A DNA stretch of 64,000 nucleotides from Pseudomonas sp. JAI120 (GCF_014207255.1 NZ_JACHCZ010000005.1:356731-420730); one strand, 5' to 3'. Shown: positions 50,687-59,689, counted from the first letter of the stretch. Notes: a model not told the origin generated them from the sequence alone. Numbers and translations are program-made.

Positions 50687-52423
50687 ATGTCTGATAAAAA
50701 GCCCGGCCTACGCTCCGCCCAGTGGTTTGGTACCGCCGACAAAAACGGCTTTATGTACCGCAGCTGGATGAAGAACCAGGGCATTGCCGACCATCAGTTT
50801 CATGGCAAGCCGATCATCGGTATCTGCAATACCTGGTCGGAGCTGACCCCGTGCAACGCGCATTTCCGCCAGATCGCCGAGCACGTCAAACGTGGCGTGA
50901 TCGAGGCCGGCGGCTTCCCGGTGGAATTCCCGGTGTTCTCCAACGGCGAATCCAACCTACGCCCCACCGCCATGCTCACCCGCAACCTGGCGAGCATGGA
51001 CGTGGAGGAAGCCATTCGCGGCAACCCGATTGACGGTGTGGTGCTGCTGACCGGCTGCGACAAGACCACCCCGGCCCTGCTGATGGGCGCCGCCAGTTGC
51101 GACGTACCGGCCATCGTGGTCACCGGCGGGCCGATGCTCAACGGCAAGCACAAGGGCCAGGACATCGGCTCGGGCACCGTGGTGTGGCAGCTCAGTGAAC
51201 AGGTCAAGGCCGGCACCATTACCCTGGATGATTTCCTCGCGGCCGAAGGCGGCATGTCGCGTTCGGCGGGCACCTGCAACACCATGGGCACCGCGTCGAC
51301 CATGGCCTGCATGGCCGAGGCACTGGGCACTTCCCTGCCCCACAACGCGGCGATCCCGGCAGTGGATGCGCGCCGTTATGTGTTGGCCCATATGTCCGGC
51401 ATGCGTGCGGTGGAGATGGTGCGCGAAGACTTGAAGCTGTCGAAGATCCTCACCAAGGAAGCGTTTGAAAACGCCATCCGCGTGAACGCCGCCATCGGTG
51501 GTTCGACCAACGCCGTGATCCACTTGAAAGCCATCGCCGGGCGCATCGGCGTCGAGCTCGACCTGGACGACTGGACCCGCATCGGTCGCGGCATGCCGAC
51601 CATCGTCGACCTGCAACCGTCCGGGCGCTTCCTGATGGAAGAGTTCTACTACGCCGGTGGCCTGCCCGCCGTGCTGCGTCGCCTCGGTGAAGCCAACCTG
51701 ATCCCGCACCCGAATGCCCTGACCGTCAACGGCAAGACCCTGGGCGAAAACACCGAGGACTCGCCGATCTACGGCCAGGACGAAGTGATCCGCACCCTCG
51801 ACAACCCGATCCGCGCCGACGGTGGCATCTGCGTGCTGCGCGGCAACCTGGCGCCATTGGGCGCGGTGCTCAAGCCTTCGGCGGCCAGCGCCGAGCTGAT
51901 GCAGCATCGCGGCCGTGCGGTGGTGTTCGAGAACTTCGACATGTACAAGGCGCGCATCAACGACCCGGAACTGGACGTGGACGCCAACTCGATCCTGGTC
52001 ATGAAAAACTGCGGCCCCAAGGGTTACCCAGGCATGGCCGAAGTCGGCAACATGGGCTTGCCGGCCAAACTGCTGGCCCAGGGCGTGACCGATATGGTGC
52101 GGATCTCCGATGCGCGCATGAGCGGCACCGCCTACGGCACGGTTGTGTTGCATGTGGCGCCGGAAGCCGCGGCCGGCGGACCGTTGGCCACGGTGAAGGA
52201 AGGTGACTGGATCGAACTCGACTGCGCCAACGGCCGCCTGCACCTGGACATCCCCGACGCAGAGCTGGCGGCGCGCATGGCCGACCTGAAGCCGCCGCAG
52301 AACCTGATCGTCGGCGGCTACCGCCAGTTGTACATCGACCATGTGCTGCAGGCCGACCAGGGTTGCGACTTTGACTTCCTGGTGGGTTGCCGTGGGGCTG
52401 AAGTCCCCCGGCATTCCCACTAA
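50687..52423 (+). CDS. L-arabonate dehydratase (IlvD/EDD family)
   Basis: A 578-residue iron-sulfur sugar-acid dehydratase that forms 2-keto-3-deoxy-L-arabonate. Three cysteines at the family cluster positions are visible: Cys56 (ELTPCNAHF), Cys124 (LLTGCDKTTPA) and Cys197 (SAGTCNTMGTAST). The length and N-terminus (RSAQWFGTADKNGFMYRSWM) match characterised L-arabonate/D-xylonate dehydratases rather than IlvD. ATG 50687 is the start. The GntR regulator follows 48 bp downstream. Confidence 0.93.
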   Translation: MSDKKPGLRSAQWFGTADKNGFMYRSWMKNQGIADHQFHGKPIIGICNTWSELTPCNAHFRQIAEHVKRGVIEAGGFPVEFPVFSNGESNLRPTAMLTRNLASMDVEEAIRGNPIDGVVLLTGCDKTTPALLMGAASCDVPAIVVTGGPMLNGKHKGQDIGSGTVVWQLSEQVKAGTITLDDFLAAEGGMSRSAGTCNTMGTASTMACMAEALGTSLPHNAAIPAVDARRYVLAHMSGMRAVEMVREDLKLSKILTKEAFENAIRVNAAIGGSTNAVIHLKAIAGRIGVELDLDDWTRIGRGMPTIVDLQPSGRFLMEEFYYAGGLPAVLRRLGEANLIPHPNALTVNGKTLGENTEDSPIYGQDEVIRTLDNPIRADGGICVLRGNLAPLGAVLKPSAASAELMQHRGRAVVFENFDMYKARINDPELDVDANSILVMKNCGPKGYPGMAEVGNMGLPAKLLAQGVTDMVRISDARMSGTAYGTVVLHVAPEAAAGGPLATVKEGDWIELDCANGRLHLDIPDAELAARMADLKPPQNLIVGGYRQLYIDHVLQADQGCDFDFLVGCRGAEVPRHSH

Positions 52424-52471
52424 TTGGGATGCTATGATGCCGCGAATTTAAGTCAGAGCATCCCTGTCGTT

Positions 52472-53194
52472 ATGGATCACCAGCCGCCCAAGCCGCGCAA
52501 GAGCATGCATGCCCAGATCGTTCAGGACTTGGGCATGCACATCGTTTCAGGTCGCTTCAAGCCCGAAGAACGGCTGCCCATGGAGGCCACGCTCTGCGAG
52601 GAGTACAAGGTCAGTCGTTCGGTGTTGCGCGAGGCGACCCGGGTGCTCAGCGCCAAGGGCCTGGTGTATTCCAAGCCACGGGTGGGCGCGGTGGTACGGC
52701 CGCGCTTGAAATGGCACCTGCTCGACCCGGACGTGTTGTCCTGGTTGATGCAGTCCACGCCCCACAGTGAATTTTTCAATACCCTGGCCGGTGTGCGGCG
52801 CATCCTCGAGCCGGAGATTGCCGCCATGGCCGCGACCACCGCCACCGATGAAGACATCGCCACCATCGAAAAAGCCTACCAGGGCATGGAAACCGCGCAG
52901 ACCCACGAACAGCTGTTGCAGGCCGACCTGGACTTCCACCGCGCCATCGCCGACGCCACCCGCAACGACCTGCTCGCCTATATGTGCAACATGCTGTCGT
53001 TGCCGCTGCGCGAGTCGATCAACATCACCAACCGCCGCCCGGACATCCAGGGCCTGAGCCTGCCCCGGCACAAGGCGATCCTCACCGCAATCCAGAACCG
53101 CGACGCCCTTGGCGCCCGGCATGCGTCGCTGGTGCAGTTGGATGACACGCGGGTGGCGTTGGATACGGTGATGAATGTGCTCACGCCGTTGTAA
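52472..53194 (+). CDS. FadR-subfamily GntR regulator of the arabinose genes
   Basis: A 240-residue GntR/FadR-type regulator. The winged helix is MHIVSGRFKPEERLPMEATL with EYKVSRSVLREATRVLSAKG. An all-helical FCD effector domain follows with the metal-binding pattern (LDFHRAIADATRN, LPRHKAILTAI, ARHASLVQLD). The ATG at 52472 is the most plausible start, as upstream codons to TTG 52424 lack family similarity. It lies directly after the dehydratase gene, and AraC-type regulators are absent from the cluster, so it probably controls the pathway. Confidence 0.88.
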   Translation: MDHQPPKPRKSMHAQIVQDLGMHIVSGRFKPEERLPMEATLCEEYKVSRSVLREATRVLSAKGLVYSKPRVGAVVRPRLKWHLLDPDVLSWLMQSTPHSEFFNTLAGVRRILEPEIAAMAATTATDEDIATIEKAYQGMETAQTHEQLLQADLDFHRAIADATRNDLLAYMCNMLSLPLRESINITNRRPDIQGLSLPRHKAILTAIQNRDALGARHASLVQLDDTRVALDTVMNVLTPL

Positions 53195-53210
53195 TGTAAA
53201 CGCAATTAAA

Positions 53211-53238
53211 TGTGGGAGGGGGCAAGCCCCCTCCCACA
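53211..53238. repeat. Single REP hairpin
   Basis: TGTGGGAGGGGGC directly followed by GCCCCCTCCCACA, a perfect hairpin between convergent GntR and TonB-receptor genes. Confidence 0.88.
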
Positions 53239-53256
53239 TTGAAACTGTGCAGGCCG

Positions 53257-55383
53257 TTAGAGGGTGTAGGCGATGCCTACCTGCACCGTGCGTGGTTCGC
53301 CTGGGTAGGCGTATACGTTGCCAAACGCACCTTCTTCATAGTCGCGATTGAACAGGTTCTTCACATCCAGGTTCAGCCGCACCTTGTCGTTGACCTTGTA
53401 GTAGCTGAGCAGGTCGACCACGGTGTAGGCGTCCATCGAGAAGGCATTGTTGGAGGTCTGCCCGGCCCGCTCATCCACATACTTGCCACCCGCGCCCAGG
53501 CCCAGGCCCTTGAGGGCGCCGTCCTGGAATTCGTAGACGTTGAGCAGGCTGAAGCTATTTCGCGGGATGTTCAGCAAACGCGTGCCGGTGCGCAGGGTGT
53601 TGTCCTTGGTCACTTCGGCGTCCACGTAGGCATAGCCGCCGATCACACGCCACTCGGGGGTGAGGTTGCCCGCCACGTTCAAGTCGAAACCACGGCTGCG
53701 AACCTGGCCGGCGGCGACGCTGAAGGTTGAGTCGAGAGGGTCGGTGGTGAGCACGTTTTTCTTCTCGATCTGGTAGATCGCGGCGTCGACGCTGAGTTGA
53801 CGGTCCAGGGCTTCCCACTTGATGCCCATCTCGTAGGATTTGCCTTTCTCCGGTTCAAAACCACCGCCCTGGCGACTGGCGCCGGTGTTGGGCTTGAACG
53901 AACGCGCGGCGTCAGCGTAGACCGCGACGGTGTCGGTGAGGTCGTAGATCACGCCGACGCGTGGGGTGACGGCGTTGTCGCTGGCTTCCCAGCTTTTACC
54001 GCCCTGCACGTAGGTGTGGTAGTCGTGTTCAAAGCGCTCGAAGCGTGCGCCGGCAAGGACTTTCAAACGCTCGGTCAGGGCCACCTGGTCCTGGACAAAA
54101 GCAGCGTAGGTCTTGAGGTTTTCCTTGTCGTGGGTCGGCGTGCGCGTGAGGTTCGGGCGCGCCTGGCCGTAGACCGGGTTGAAGATGTCGATGGGATAGC
54201 TACCCGCCAAACCGCTGGAACGCTGGATAATCGACTTGTAGTCGTAGTCTTCGAACTCGACGCCGGTAAGCAAGGTGTGGTCGAAACCGCCGGTGGAGAA
54301 ATGCCCGGTGAGGTTGAGCTGGGTGTCTTTATCGGTCCACTCCAGTTTGCGGTAGTTGAAGTTGCGGCTCAGGGTACGACCGTCGGCGCCCAGGCTGTTG
54401 GCTTCAATGGCATTGCCCTGCAAGGTGCCGTCCAGCCACTGGAAACCACCGCCCAGGGTCCAGCTGTCATTGAGCAGGTGCTCGAAACGCAGCTGGGCCA
54501 TGCTGTTGTCGTTGTGCAGTTTGCCGACGTCTTTTTCACCCCAGAACGTATCGCGCGAGGCGGTGCCTTTTTGATTGGGGTAGCGCGTCAGGCCACGGTC
54601 CAGCGGGTGGTTGTTGCGCATGAAATCGCCTTCGAAGATCACCTTGGTGTCATCGCTGGCCTGCCAGGTGATCACCGGCGTCACGCCGTAGCGTTCGGTC
54701 TCGACATGATCACGGAAGGTGTCACCGCCCTCGCCCACCACGTTCAGGCGATAGGCCAGGCGACCCTGTTCGTCCAGCGGGCCGGAGGCGTCAAGGGTGG
54801 CGCGTTGCATGCCTTGGTCATCCAGTTGGCTGCCGAGGGTCACGGTCGGCTCGGCCAGCGGTTGCTTGGACACCACGTTGAAGGTGCCGCCGGGATCGCC
54901 ACGGCCATACAGCATGGTTGCCGGGCCGCGCAGCACTTCGAGGCGTTCGATGGTGTTGGCATCCGGCATGTTCGGGTAGCCACGGTTGATCGGGAAACCG
55001 TTGCGGTAGAACTCGCCGGTGGTGAAGCCACGTACGGTGAAGGTGGTGAGCCCCTGCCCACCGAAATTGTTGGCGCGGCCCACGCCGCCGGCGTAGTCCA
55101 GTGCGTCCTGCAAGCGGGTGGCGCCGATATCTTCGACCACATCCTTGGACACGACGCTGATGGACTGCGGGGTTTCATGAATCGAGGTGTCGGTGCGCGT
55201 CGCACTCGCCGAACGTGTGGCGTGGTAGCCCTTGACCGGCCCTTGCGCCGTCTCGTAGTCCGCCTCGCCCGTGACATTGGTGGCCTGCAGCTCAAGACTG
55301 GCCTTGTCGGCAGGGACAACCTCTGCCCAGGTAAAAGGCGAAAACGCCTGAAGCACACAGAGGGAAATCAAGGTACGACGCAT
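53257..55383 (-). CDS. TonB-dependent siderophore receptor
   Basis: A 708-residue outer-membrane receptor. The signal peptide ends FTWA. The plug domain has the TonB-box-like ETAQGPVKGY region and QSISVVSKDVVEDIGATRL, FTVRGFTTGEFYRNGFPINR and RLEVLRGPATMLYGRGDPGG. A 22-strand barrel with the C-terminal NRDYEEG...VQVGIAYTL follows. There is no N-terminal STN domain, so it has no sigma-signalling role. A Fur-like site lies upstream. The siderophore is unknown, with the FhuE/FoxA-type ferric hydroxamate receptors the nearest class I can suggest. Confidence 0.92.
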   Translation of the reverse strand: MRRTLISLCVLQAFSPFTWAEVVPADKASLELQATNVTGEADYETAQGPVKGYHATRSASATRTDTSIHETPQSISVVSKDVVEDIGATRLQDALDYAGGVGRANNFGGQGLTTFTVRGFTTGEFYRNGFPINRGYPNMPDANTIERLEVLRGPATMLYGRGDPGGTFNVVSKQPLAEPTVTLGSQLDDQGMQRATLDASGPLDEQGRLAYRLNVVGEGGDTFRDHVETERYGVTPVITWQASDDTKVIFEGDFMRNNHPLDRGLTRYPNQKGTASRDTFWGEKDVGKLHNDNSMAQLRFEHLLNDSWTLGGGFQWLDGTLQGNAIEANSLGADGRTLSRNFNYRKLEWTDKDTQLNLTGHFSTGGFDHTLLTGVEFEDYDYKSIIQRSSGLAGSYPIDIFNPVYGQARPNLTRTPTHDKENLKTYAAFVQDQVALTERLKVLAGARFERFEHDYHTYVQGGKSWEASDNAVTPRVGVIYDLTDTVAVYADAARSFKPNTGASRQGGGFEPEKGKSYEMGIKWEALDRQLSVDAAIYQIEKKNVLTTDPLDSTFSVAAGQVRSRGFDLNVAGNLTPEWRVIGGYAYVDAEVTKDNTLRTGTRLLNIPRNSFSLLNVYEFQDGALKGLGLGAGGKYVDERAGQTSNNAFSMDAYTVVDLLSYYKVNDKVRLNLDVKNLFNRDYEEGAFGNVYAYPGEPRTVQVGIAYTL

Positions 55384-55467
55384 GGATGTTGAACCTAGTG
55401 AAAGAGCCAGAAGGGGCGGCAAACCTGCCAAGAATTCGCGGCGCATGATATATCAATGAATTCTCGT

Positions 55468-55487
55468 TTGATATCTATTCTCATTCG
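55468..55487. promoter_or_regulatory. Fur-box-like site upstream of the TonB receptor
   Basis: TTTGATATCTATTCTCATTC lies about 85 bp upstream of the receptor start and resembles the pseudomonad Fur pattern GATAATNATTCTCATT. Iron repression of the receptor is expected. Confidence 0.5.
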
Positions 55488-55572
55488 TTGTTTTTTGAGT
55501 ATCCGTTTTGTATCAATACCGAGACGAAAAAAAGCCACTCAATTGAGTGGCCTATAGACTGCCTGGCTTACC

Positions 55573-56664
55573 TTAGCGATAGCGCTCCAGCCAATGGGCG
55601 TAAGGCGCCGGCAAGGTCCAGGAGGATTTCTCCACGCCCAGCTCCTTGGCAGCGAAGTACGCCCAATGCGGGTCCGCAAGGTGCGCACGACCGACCGAGA
55701 CCAGGTCCAGGTGCCCAGACTGCAACGCGCCTTCTGCCAGTTGCGGCGTGCCAAAGCCCCAGGCCGAGGTCACCGGGATGCCCGCTTCGCGGCGCACGCG
55801 CTCGGCGATCGGGCCCATGAAGGCCGGGCCCCACGGGATATTGGTGTCGGGGATGGTAAAACCGACGCTGACGCTCAGCAGGTCCAGGCCGCCAGCCTTG
55901 AAGTTGCGGGCCAGTTCGATGGATTCGGTGAGGGTCTGCTCGTCACGGCCGTCGTATTCGATCACGCCAAAACGCGCGGTCAGCGGCAGGTTCTCTGGCC
56001 AGACTTCGCGCACGGCGGCCAGGGTTTCCAGGAGGAAACGGCTGCGGTTGTCGAAGCTGCCACCGTAGGCGTCGGTGCGCTGGTTGGAATGCTCGGAGAA
56101 GAAGCTCTGGCCCAGGTAGCCATGGGCGAAGTGCAGTTCGATCCACTCGAAACCGGCGTCGCGGGCACGGCGGGCGGCGTCGACGAAGTCCTGCTTGACC
56201 CGAGCGATGTCGTCCAGGGTCATGGCGCGTGGCACTTGCGGCAGGTTGGCACCGAAGGCGATGGCCGACGGCGCGATGGTTTCCCAGCTGCGCGCATCGG
56301 AGGCAGGCATATGGTCGTCCCCTTCCCACGGGCGGTTGGCGCTGGCTTTGCGACCGGCGTGACCGATCTGGATGCCTGGCACCGAGCCGGCGGCCTTGAT
56401 GGCCTTGACCATGGGCACGAACGCTGCGGCGTGGGCGTCGCTCCAGATACCGGCGCAACCTGGGGTGATGCGCCCCTCAGGCGCTACAGCGGTGGCTTCG
56501 ACCACCAGCAAACCGGCGCCGCCACGCGCCATACCGGCCAGGTGCACGAGGTGCCAGTCGTTGACGATGCCGTCCTCGGCCATGTATTGGCACATGGGCG
56601 GGATGGCGATGCGATTGCGCAGGGTGACGTCTTTGAGTTTGAACGGTTCGAACAAAGCGGACAT
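55573..56664 (-). CDS. xenA: Xenobiotic reductase XenA, old yellow enzyme (YqjM class)
   Basis: A 363-residue FMN ene-reductase almost colinear with P. putida XenA (MSALFEPFKLKDVTLRNRIA, GRKASANRPWEGDDH, ELHFAHGYLGQSFFSEHSN, and ending YAHWLERYR). Cys25 in PPMCQYM, the redox-tuning residue of this class, and the His-His pair in HFAHG are present. It reduces nitro compounds and enones such as nitroglycerin and 2-cyclohexenone. It is divergent from an ArsR regulator with a 24-bp palindrome between. Confidence 0.96.
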   Translation of the reverse strand: MSALFEPFKLKDVTLRNRIAIPPMCQYMAEDGIVNDWHLVHLAGMARGGAGLLVVEATAVAPEGRITPGCAGIWSDAHAAAFVPMVKAIKAAGSVPGIQIGHAGRKASANRPWEGDDHMPASDARSWETIAPSAIAFGANLPQVPRAMTLDDIARVKQDFVDAARRARDAGFEWIELHFAHGYLGQSFFSEHSNQRTDAYGGSFDNRSRFLLETLAAVREVWPENLPLTARFGVIEYDGRDEQTLTESIELARNFKAGGLDLLSVSVGFTIPDTNIPWGPAFMGPIAERVRREAGIPVTSAWGFGTPQLAEGALQSGHLDLVSVGRAHLADPHWAYFAAKELGVEKSSWTLPAPYAHWLERYR

Positions 56665-56695
56665 TGAGAACTCCGGGAGCGAGTGATTTGATTCG

Positions 56696-56719
56696 ATAGT
56701 TCGATGGTAATCGAACTAT
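56696..56719. promoter_or_regulatory. Perfect palindrome between xenA and ArsR gene
   Basis: ATAGTTCGAT-GGTA-ATCGAACTAT, 10-bp perfect arms, 32 bp from xenA and 25 bp from the ArsR start. An outer ATTCGAT direct repeat flanks it. It is the likely operator for both genes. Confidence 0.8.
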
Positions 56720-56743
56720 GGTATTCGATGATACCCCCCTGTT

Positions 56744-57055
56744 ATGATTCGTTTCATGCGAGCCTTTAAACACCCTCCCCTTGAAGACCTGACCCTCGAG
56801 CGTCTGCTGTACGCCCTGAGTGACCCGGTGCGCCTGGAAATCGTGCGCTGCCTGGCCGGTGTGCCCGAAGCCACCTGCGGCGAACTGGACGGCGGGCGCC
56901 CCAAGTCCAGTATGTCTCACCACTTCCGGGTCCTGCGCGATGCCGGCCTGGTACACACCCGCAGCGTGGGCACCACCCATATGAATTCATTGCGCGGCGA
57001 TGTGCTTGAGGAACGGTTTCCGGGGTTGTTGCAGAGCATCCTGGCGCAACAATAA
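56744..57055 (+). CDS. ArsR-family regulator
   Basis: A 103-residue winged-helix repressor. The HTH is LLYALSDPVRLEIVRCLAG with GRPKSSMSHHFRVLRDAGLV. The classic arsenic CxCxxC site is absent; single cysteines are in VRCL and ATCGEL. It is divergent from xenA and probably its repressor. The inducer may be an electrophile rather than a metal. ATG 56756 is an alternative start. Confidence 0.9.
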   Translation: MIRFMRAFKHPPLEDLTLERLLYALSDPVRLEIVRCLAGVPEATCGELDGGRPKSSMSHHFRVLRDAGLVHTRSVGTTHMNSLRGDVLEERFPGLLQSILAQQ

Positions 57056-57063
57056 AACCCGGA

Positions 57064-57522
57064 TCAGTCCAGCAGCGCGATCAGCCGCGACTCGATCGTC
57101 ATCTCCCGCACCTCCAGCACCGCCAACGTCACCGGCAACGTGAAGCGCCGCCGCCCTGCACTGCCGGGGTTCACATACAGCGTTGCGCCCCGCCACTCGA
57201 TCAGGGGCTTGTGCGAATGGCCGGTGATCACCAGCCGCGTAGGCGTATCGAGTAATGCAGGTACGTCGGCGATGTCATGCACCACCAGCGTCCGCCATCC
57301 ACCCACATCCAGCATCAGATAGTCGGGCATCTGCCGTGCCCACGGCGCGTCCTGGTCGTTGTTGCCGCGCACCACGTGCAGGGGCGCGATCTGCGCTAAT
57401 TGCTGAAGAATCTCAGGGCTGCCGATATCACCGGCATGGATGATCTGTTCACATCCCTGCAACGCCGCCACGGCTTCAGGCCGCAGCAGGCCATGGGTAT
57501 CGGAAATCACGCCAACTTTCAT
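57064..57522 (-). CDS. YfcE-type metallophosphoesterase
   Basis: A 152-residue calcineurin-like phosphodiesterase. Metal motifs are VGVISDTHGLLRPE (Asp, His), IHAGDIGSPE (Asp), VRGNNDQDA (Asn-Asp) and VITGHSHKPLIE (two His), with NPGSAGRRRF. The family cleaves model phosphodiesters, and the physiological substrate is unknown. The ATG overlaps the stop of the GGDEF gene, so it is the last gene of a three-gene operon. Confidence 0.92.
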   Translation of the reverse strand: MKVGVISDTHGLLRPEAVAALQGCEQIIHAGDIGSPEILQQLAQIAPLHVVRGNNDQDAPWARQMPDYLMLDVGGWRTLVVHDIADVPALLDTPTRLVITGHSHKPLIEWRGATLYVNPGSAGRRRFTLPVTLAVLEVREMTIESRLIALLD

Positions 57523-58565
57523 AGGGCCTCCGGGGTGGACATCGAACCGTGGGACACCGGCGCGCCATCCAGATACACGCGGTCCTTGCCGTTGCCCTTG
57601 GCGGTGTAGAGGTTGCGGTCGGCACGCTTGAGGACCGCTGACATATCGGCCCCGACCGTGAAATGCGTCATGCCCGCACTGCAGGTGTAGTCATGGGGTG
57701 GCGCGACACTGCTGCGGATCGCTTGCAGCAGGCGCAGCGCGTAATCGGTGGCGAGACCAAGGTCATCGCCCACCAGCAGCACCCCGAATTCTTCGCCGCC
57801 AATCCTGCCGAAACTGTGGCTGCCCGGGGTGGATTTAAGGCACGCGGCCATGGCGCAGAGAATCCTGTCGCCGACGTCATGGCCGAACTGGTCATTCTTC
57901 AATTTGAAACTGTCGATATCCAGCATCATGAAGTAGCCGGTATCACCGGCCGCAATCAGTTTGGCGAAGCTCTCCATAAAGGCCCGCCGATTCAGGATGG
58001 AGGTCAAGTAATCGGTCTCGGCCAACTCCCGAAACTCACTCTCCACCAGTAACACGGAACGCAGGTTCTTCAGGTAGTAGACATTCAAGATAAAGCCGAT
58101 CGCCACCGACGAGGCGCAAAAGATAAACACGTAGATATCGACGCCTTCGTAAAGGCTCATCTGAATGCTGGGCCACGTCAGTAACCAGACCAAGGCGGCG
58201 CAGACCAGAAAGTCCTGAACCACGATAAACAGGATTGCGCTGCTCATCACCAAGGTCACGGCCAGCGGCAAGGCGAATACCTGCAGCTCGGGACGGGTGT
58301 GAACCACATAGGCAAAACCCGCGGACAGCAGCACCATGTAGGCCACGCCCAGTGCCCGCCACAGCACATACTGAGTCACCGCCCGGTGAACCCTATAGAC
58401 CACGCACAGCCCCATCGTGACCAGCACGACCGGCCAGCCGAACCTCCCCCCGCGATCAACCAGCAACACCGCCAGCCAGGCGAAAATCCCGATCAGTTCG
58501 GCCTGGGCAATGGCGGGCGACAACAGCCTTTGCATTCGTGGCCTGAGTTTCACATTAGCCGGCAT
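57519..58565 (-). CDS. Membrane diguanylate cyclase (GGDEF)
   Basis: A 348-residue protein with about six N-terminal membrane helices (residues 20-165) and a GGDEF domain (residues 180-335). The catalytic motif is GGEEF at 256-260, with metal ligand Asp216 in MLDIDSFKLKNDQFGHD. No RxxD inhibitory site is found five residues before GGEEF, so product inhibition is unlikely. The membrane part is of the MASE type with unknown signal. Its start overlaps the upstream unknown gene by 16 nt. Confidence 0.92.
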   Translation of the reverse strand: MPANVKLRPRMQRLLSPAIAQAELIGIFAWLAVLLVDRGGRFGWPVVLVTMGLCVVYRVHRAVTQYVLWRALGVAYMVLLSAGFAYVVHTRPELQVFALPLAVTLVMSSAILFIVVQDFLVCAALVWLLTWPSIQMSLYEGVDIYVFIFCASSVAIGFILNVYYLKNLRSVLLVESEFRELAETDYLTSILNRRAFMESFAKLIAAGDTGYFMMLDIDSFKLKNDQFGHDVGDRILCAMAACLKSTPGSHSFGRIGGEEFGVLLVGDDLGLATDYALRLLQAIRSSVAPPHDYTCSAGMTHFTVGADMSAVLKRADRNLYTAKGNGKDRVYLDGAPVSHGSMSTPEAL

Positions 58566-59455
58566 CCCGTCACTCCCTGTGTATGAGTGGCCGCTTTGTT
58601 ATCGGCATGACTTAGTTGAAGACTGTGCAGACAGGTCGCAAACGAATACGCCATGAAGCGTCTTACCAACACCATAAAAGGTGGCAGGACTTCAAGCAGT
58701 GTCTTGGAGTGAATCTTGAAATAGCCCCGGTCGGCCCCCTCTTGCACCAAGCGAATAACGTGGGTCTTGGACACCGAGAGTTGCTCTGCGATGGAAAGGT
58801 AGGACGAAGTCCTGAAGCTTGCCCCCTGGTTATCCAGCGCACACGCATCGTTATAGATCGCCAGCATCAACATATGCCCGGCATCGCGCTTTACCAGCCA
58901 ATAACAATCAGGCATCAACAGGTCAATGGTCACGTTATGGGACAGAAGGACCGAAAACCCTTTGAAATAACGTGCCAGGTAAGCCCGATCATCCAACCCG
59001 TTCATTGAGCTGCAAACCGCGGTTTGCGGGCACATCACGCCCAGCGGCTCGACCACCGACGTGAGCATCAGCCGGATCTCCTCGCAGGCTTGGGATGACG
59101 GGCTGAATACCCGCAAACGGCTGTCATCCGCATGCCTCGACACCGTCATGAACCCCAACGCCCTGAACAGCAGGAAGATCGACTCCAGGCTGTTCCTGGA
59201 ACAAAACCCACGCGCCATACAAAACTCTTTCACCTCGGACAGTAATGGCACCGGCTTGGAGAAATACGTGCTCAATAACGTAAAGGACACCATCAAGCGA
59301 CTGAACTTCAGTGCGGTCTTATAGAAAAACGGTCTTTTTGAATAGGACTCCAACAAAATCGAATAATGGGTACGAATACACGCTTCAAAATCCACATGGC
59401 GCTCAAACGCCCGCGCCGACTGTTCCATCGCCAACTTCAACGAACCACTGCACAT
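58550..59455 (-). CDS. Unrecognised protein with winged-helix-like segments
   Basis: A 301-residue protein that I cannot assign to a family. The N-terminal third (LSEVKEFCMARGFCSRNSLE followed by ALGFMTVSRHADDSRLRVF) and the C-terminal part (SIAEQLSVSKTHVIRLVQEG) each look like a winged helix, so DNA binding is plausible. It is rich in Cys, Ser and Met, with lower GC and less typical codon use than its neighbours. It is first in an operon with the diguanylate cyclase and phosphoesterase. No membrane helix or signal peptide is seen. Confidence 0.65.
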   Translation of the reverse strand: MCSGSLKLAMEQSARAFERHVDFEACIRTHYSILLESYSKRPFFYKTALKFSRLMVSFTLLSTYFSKPVPLLSEVKEFCMARGFCSRNSLESIFLLFRALGFMTVSRHADDSRLRVFSPSSQACEEIRLMLTSVVEPLGVMCPQTAVCSSMNGLDDRAYLARYFKGFSVLLSHNVTIDLLMPDCYWLVKRDAGHMLMLAIYNDACALDNQGASFRTSSYLSIAEQLSVSKTHVIRLVQEGADRGYFKIHSKTLLEVLPPFMVLVRRFMAYSFATCLHSLQLSHADNKAATHTQGVTGCRLM

Positions 59456-59689
59456 GAGAAAGAGCCCTGATCAACCAACTTGGATTCACTGATCTCAATT
59501 GCAGCACCGATAATGGCGTTTCGCCTTGAGCGCAATCTATCGTGATTAGTTCAGGGGACATCGTCGCTACCAAAATTGTTCCAGAAAACTCAGGCGGCTT
59601 AACCGTTTCAGTCAGCGCTGCGAACCTTCCCTGCAAGCCGACGTCCGAGCTAAGGCACTGTTGCTTACCGCTCGCCGCGAGGTTGTCGT

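Noticed and set aside
50957..52420. 487-codon minus-strand frame across arabonate dehydratase
   Set aside because: Shadow of a gene with all cluster cysteines intact. No start signal.
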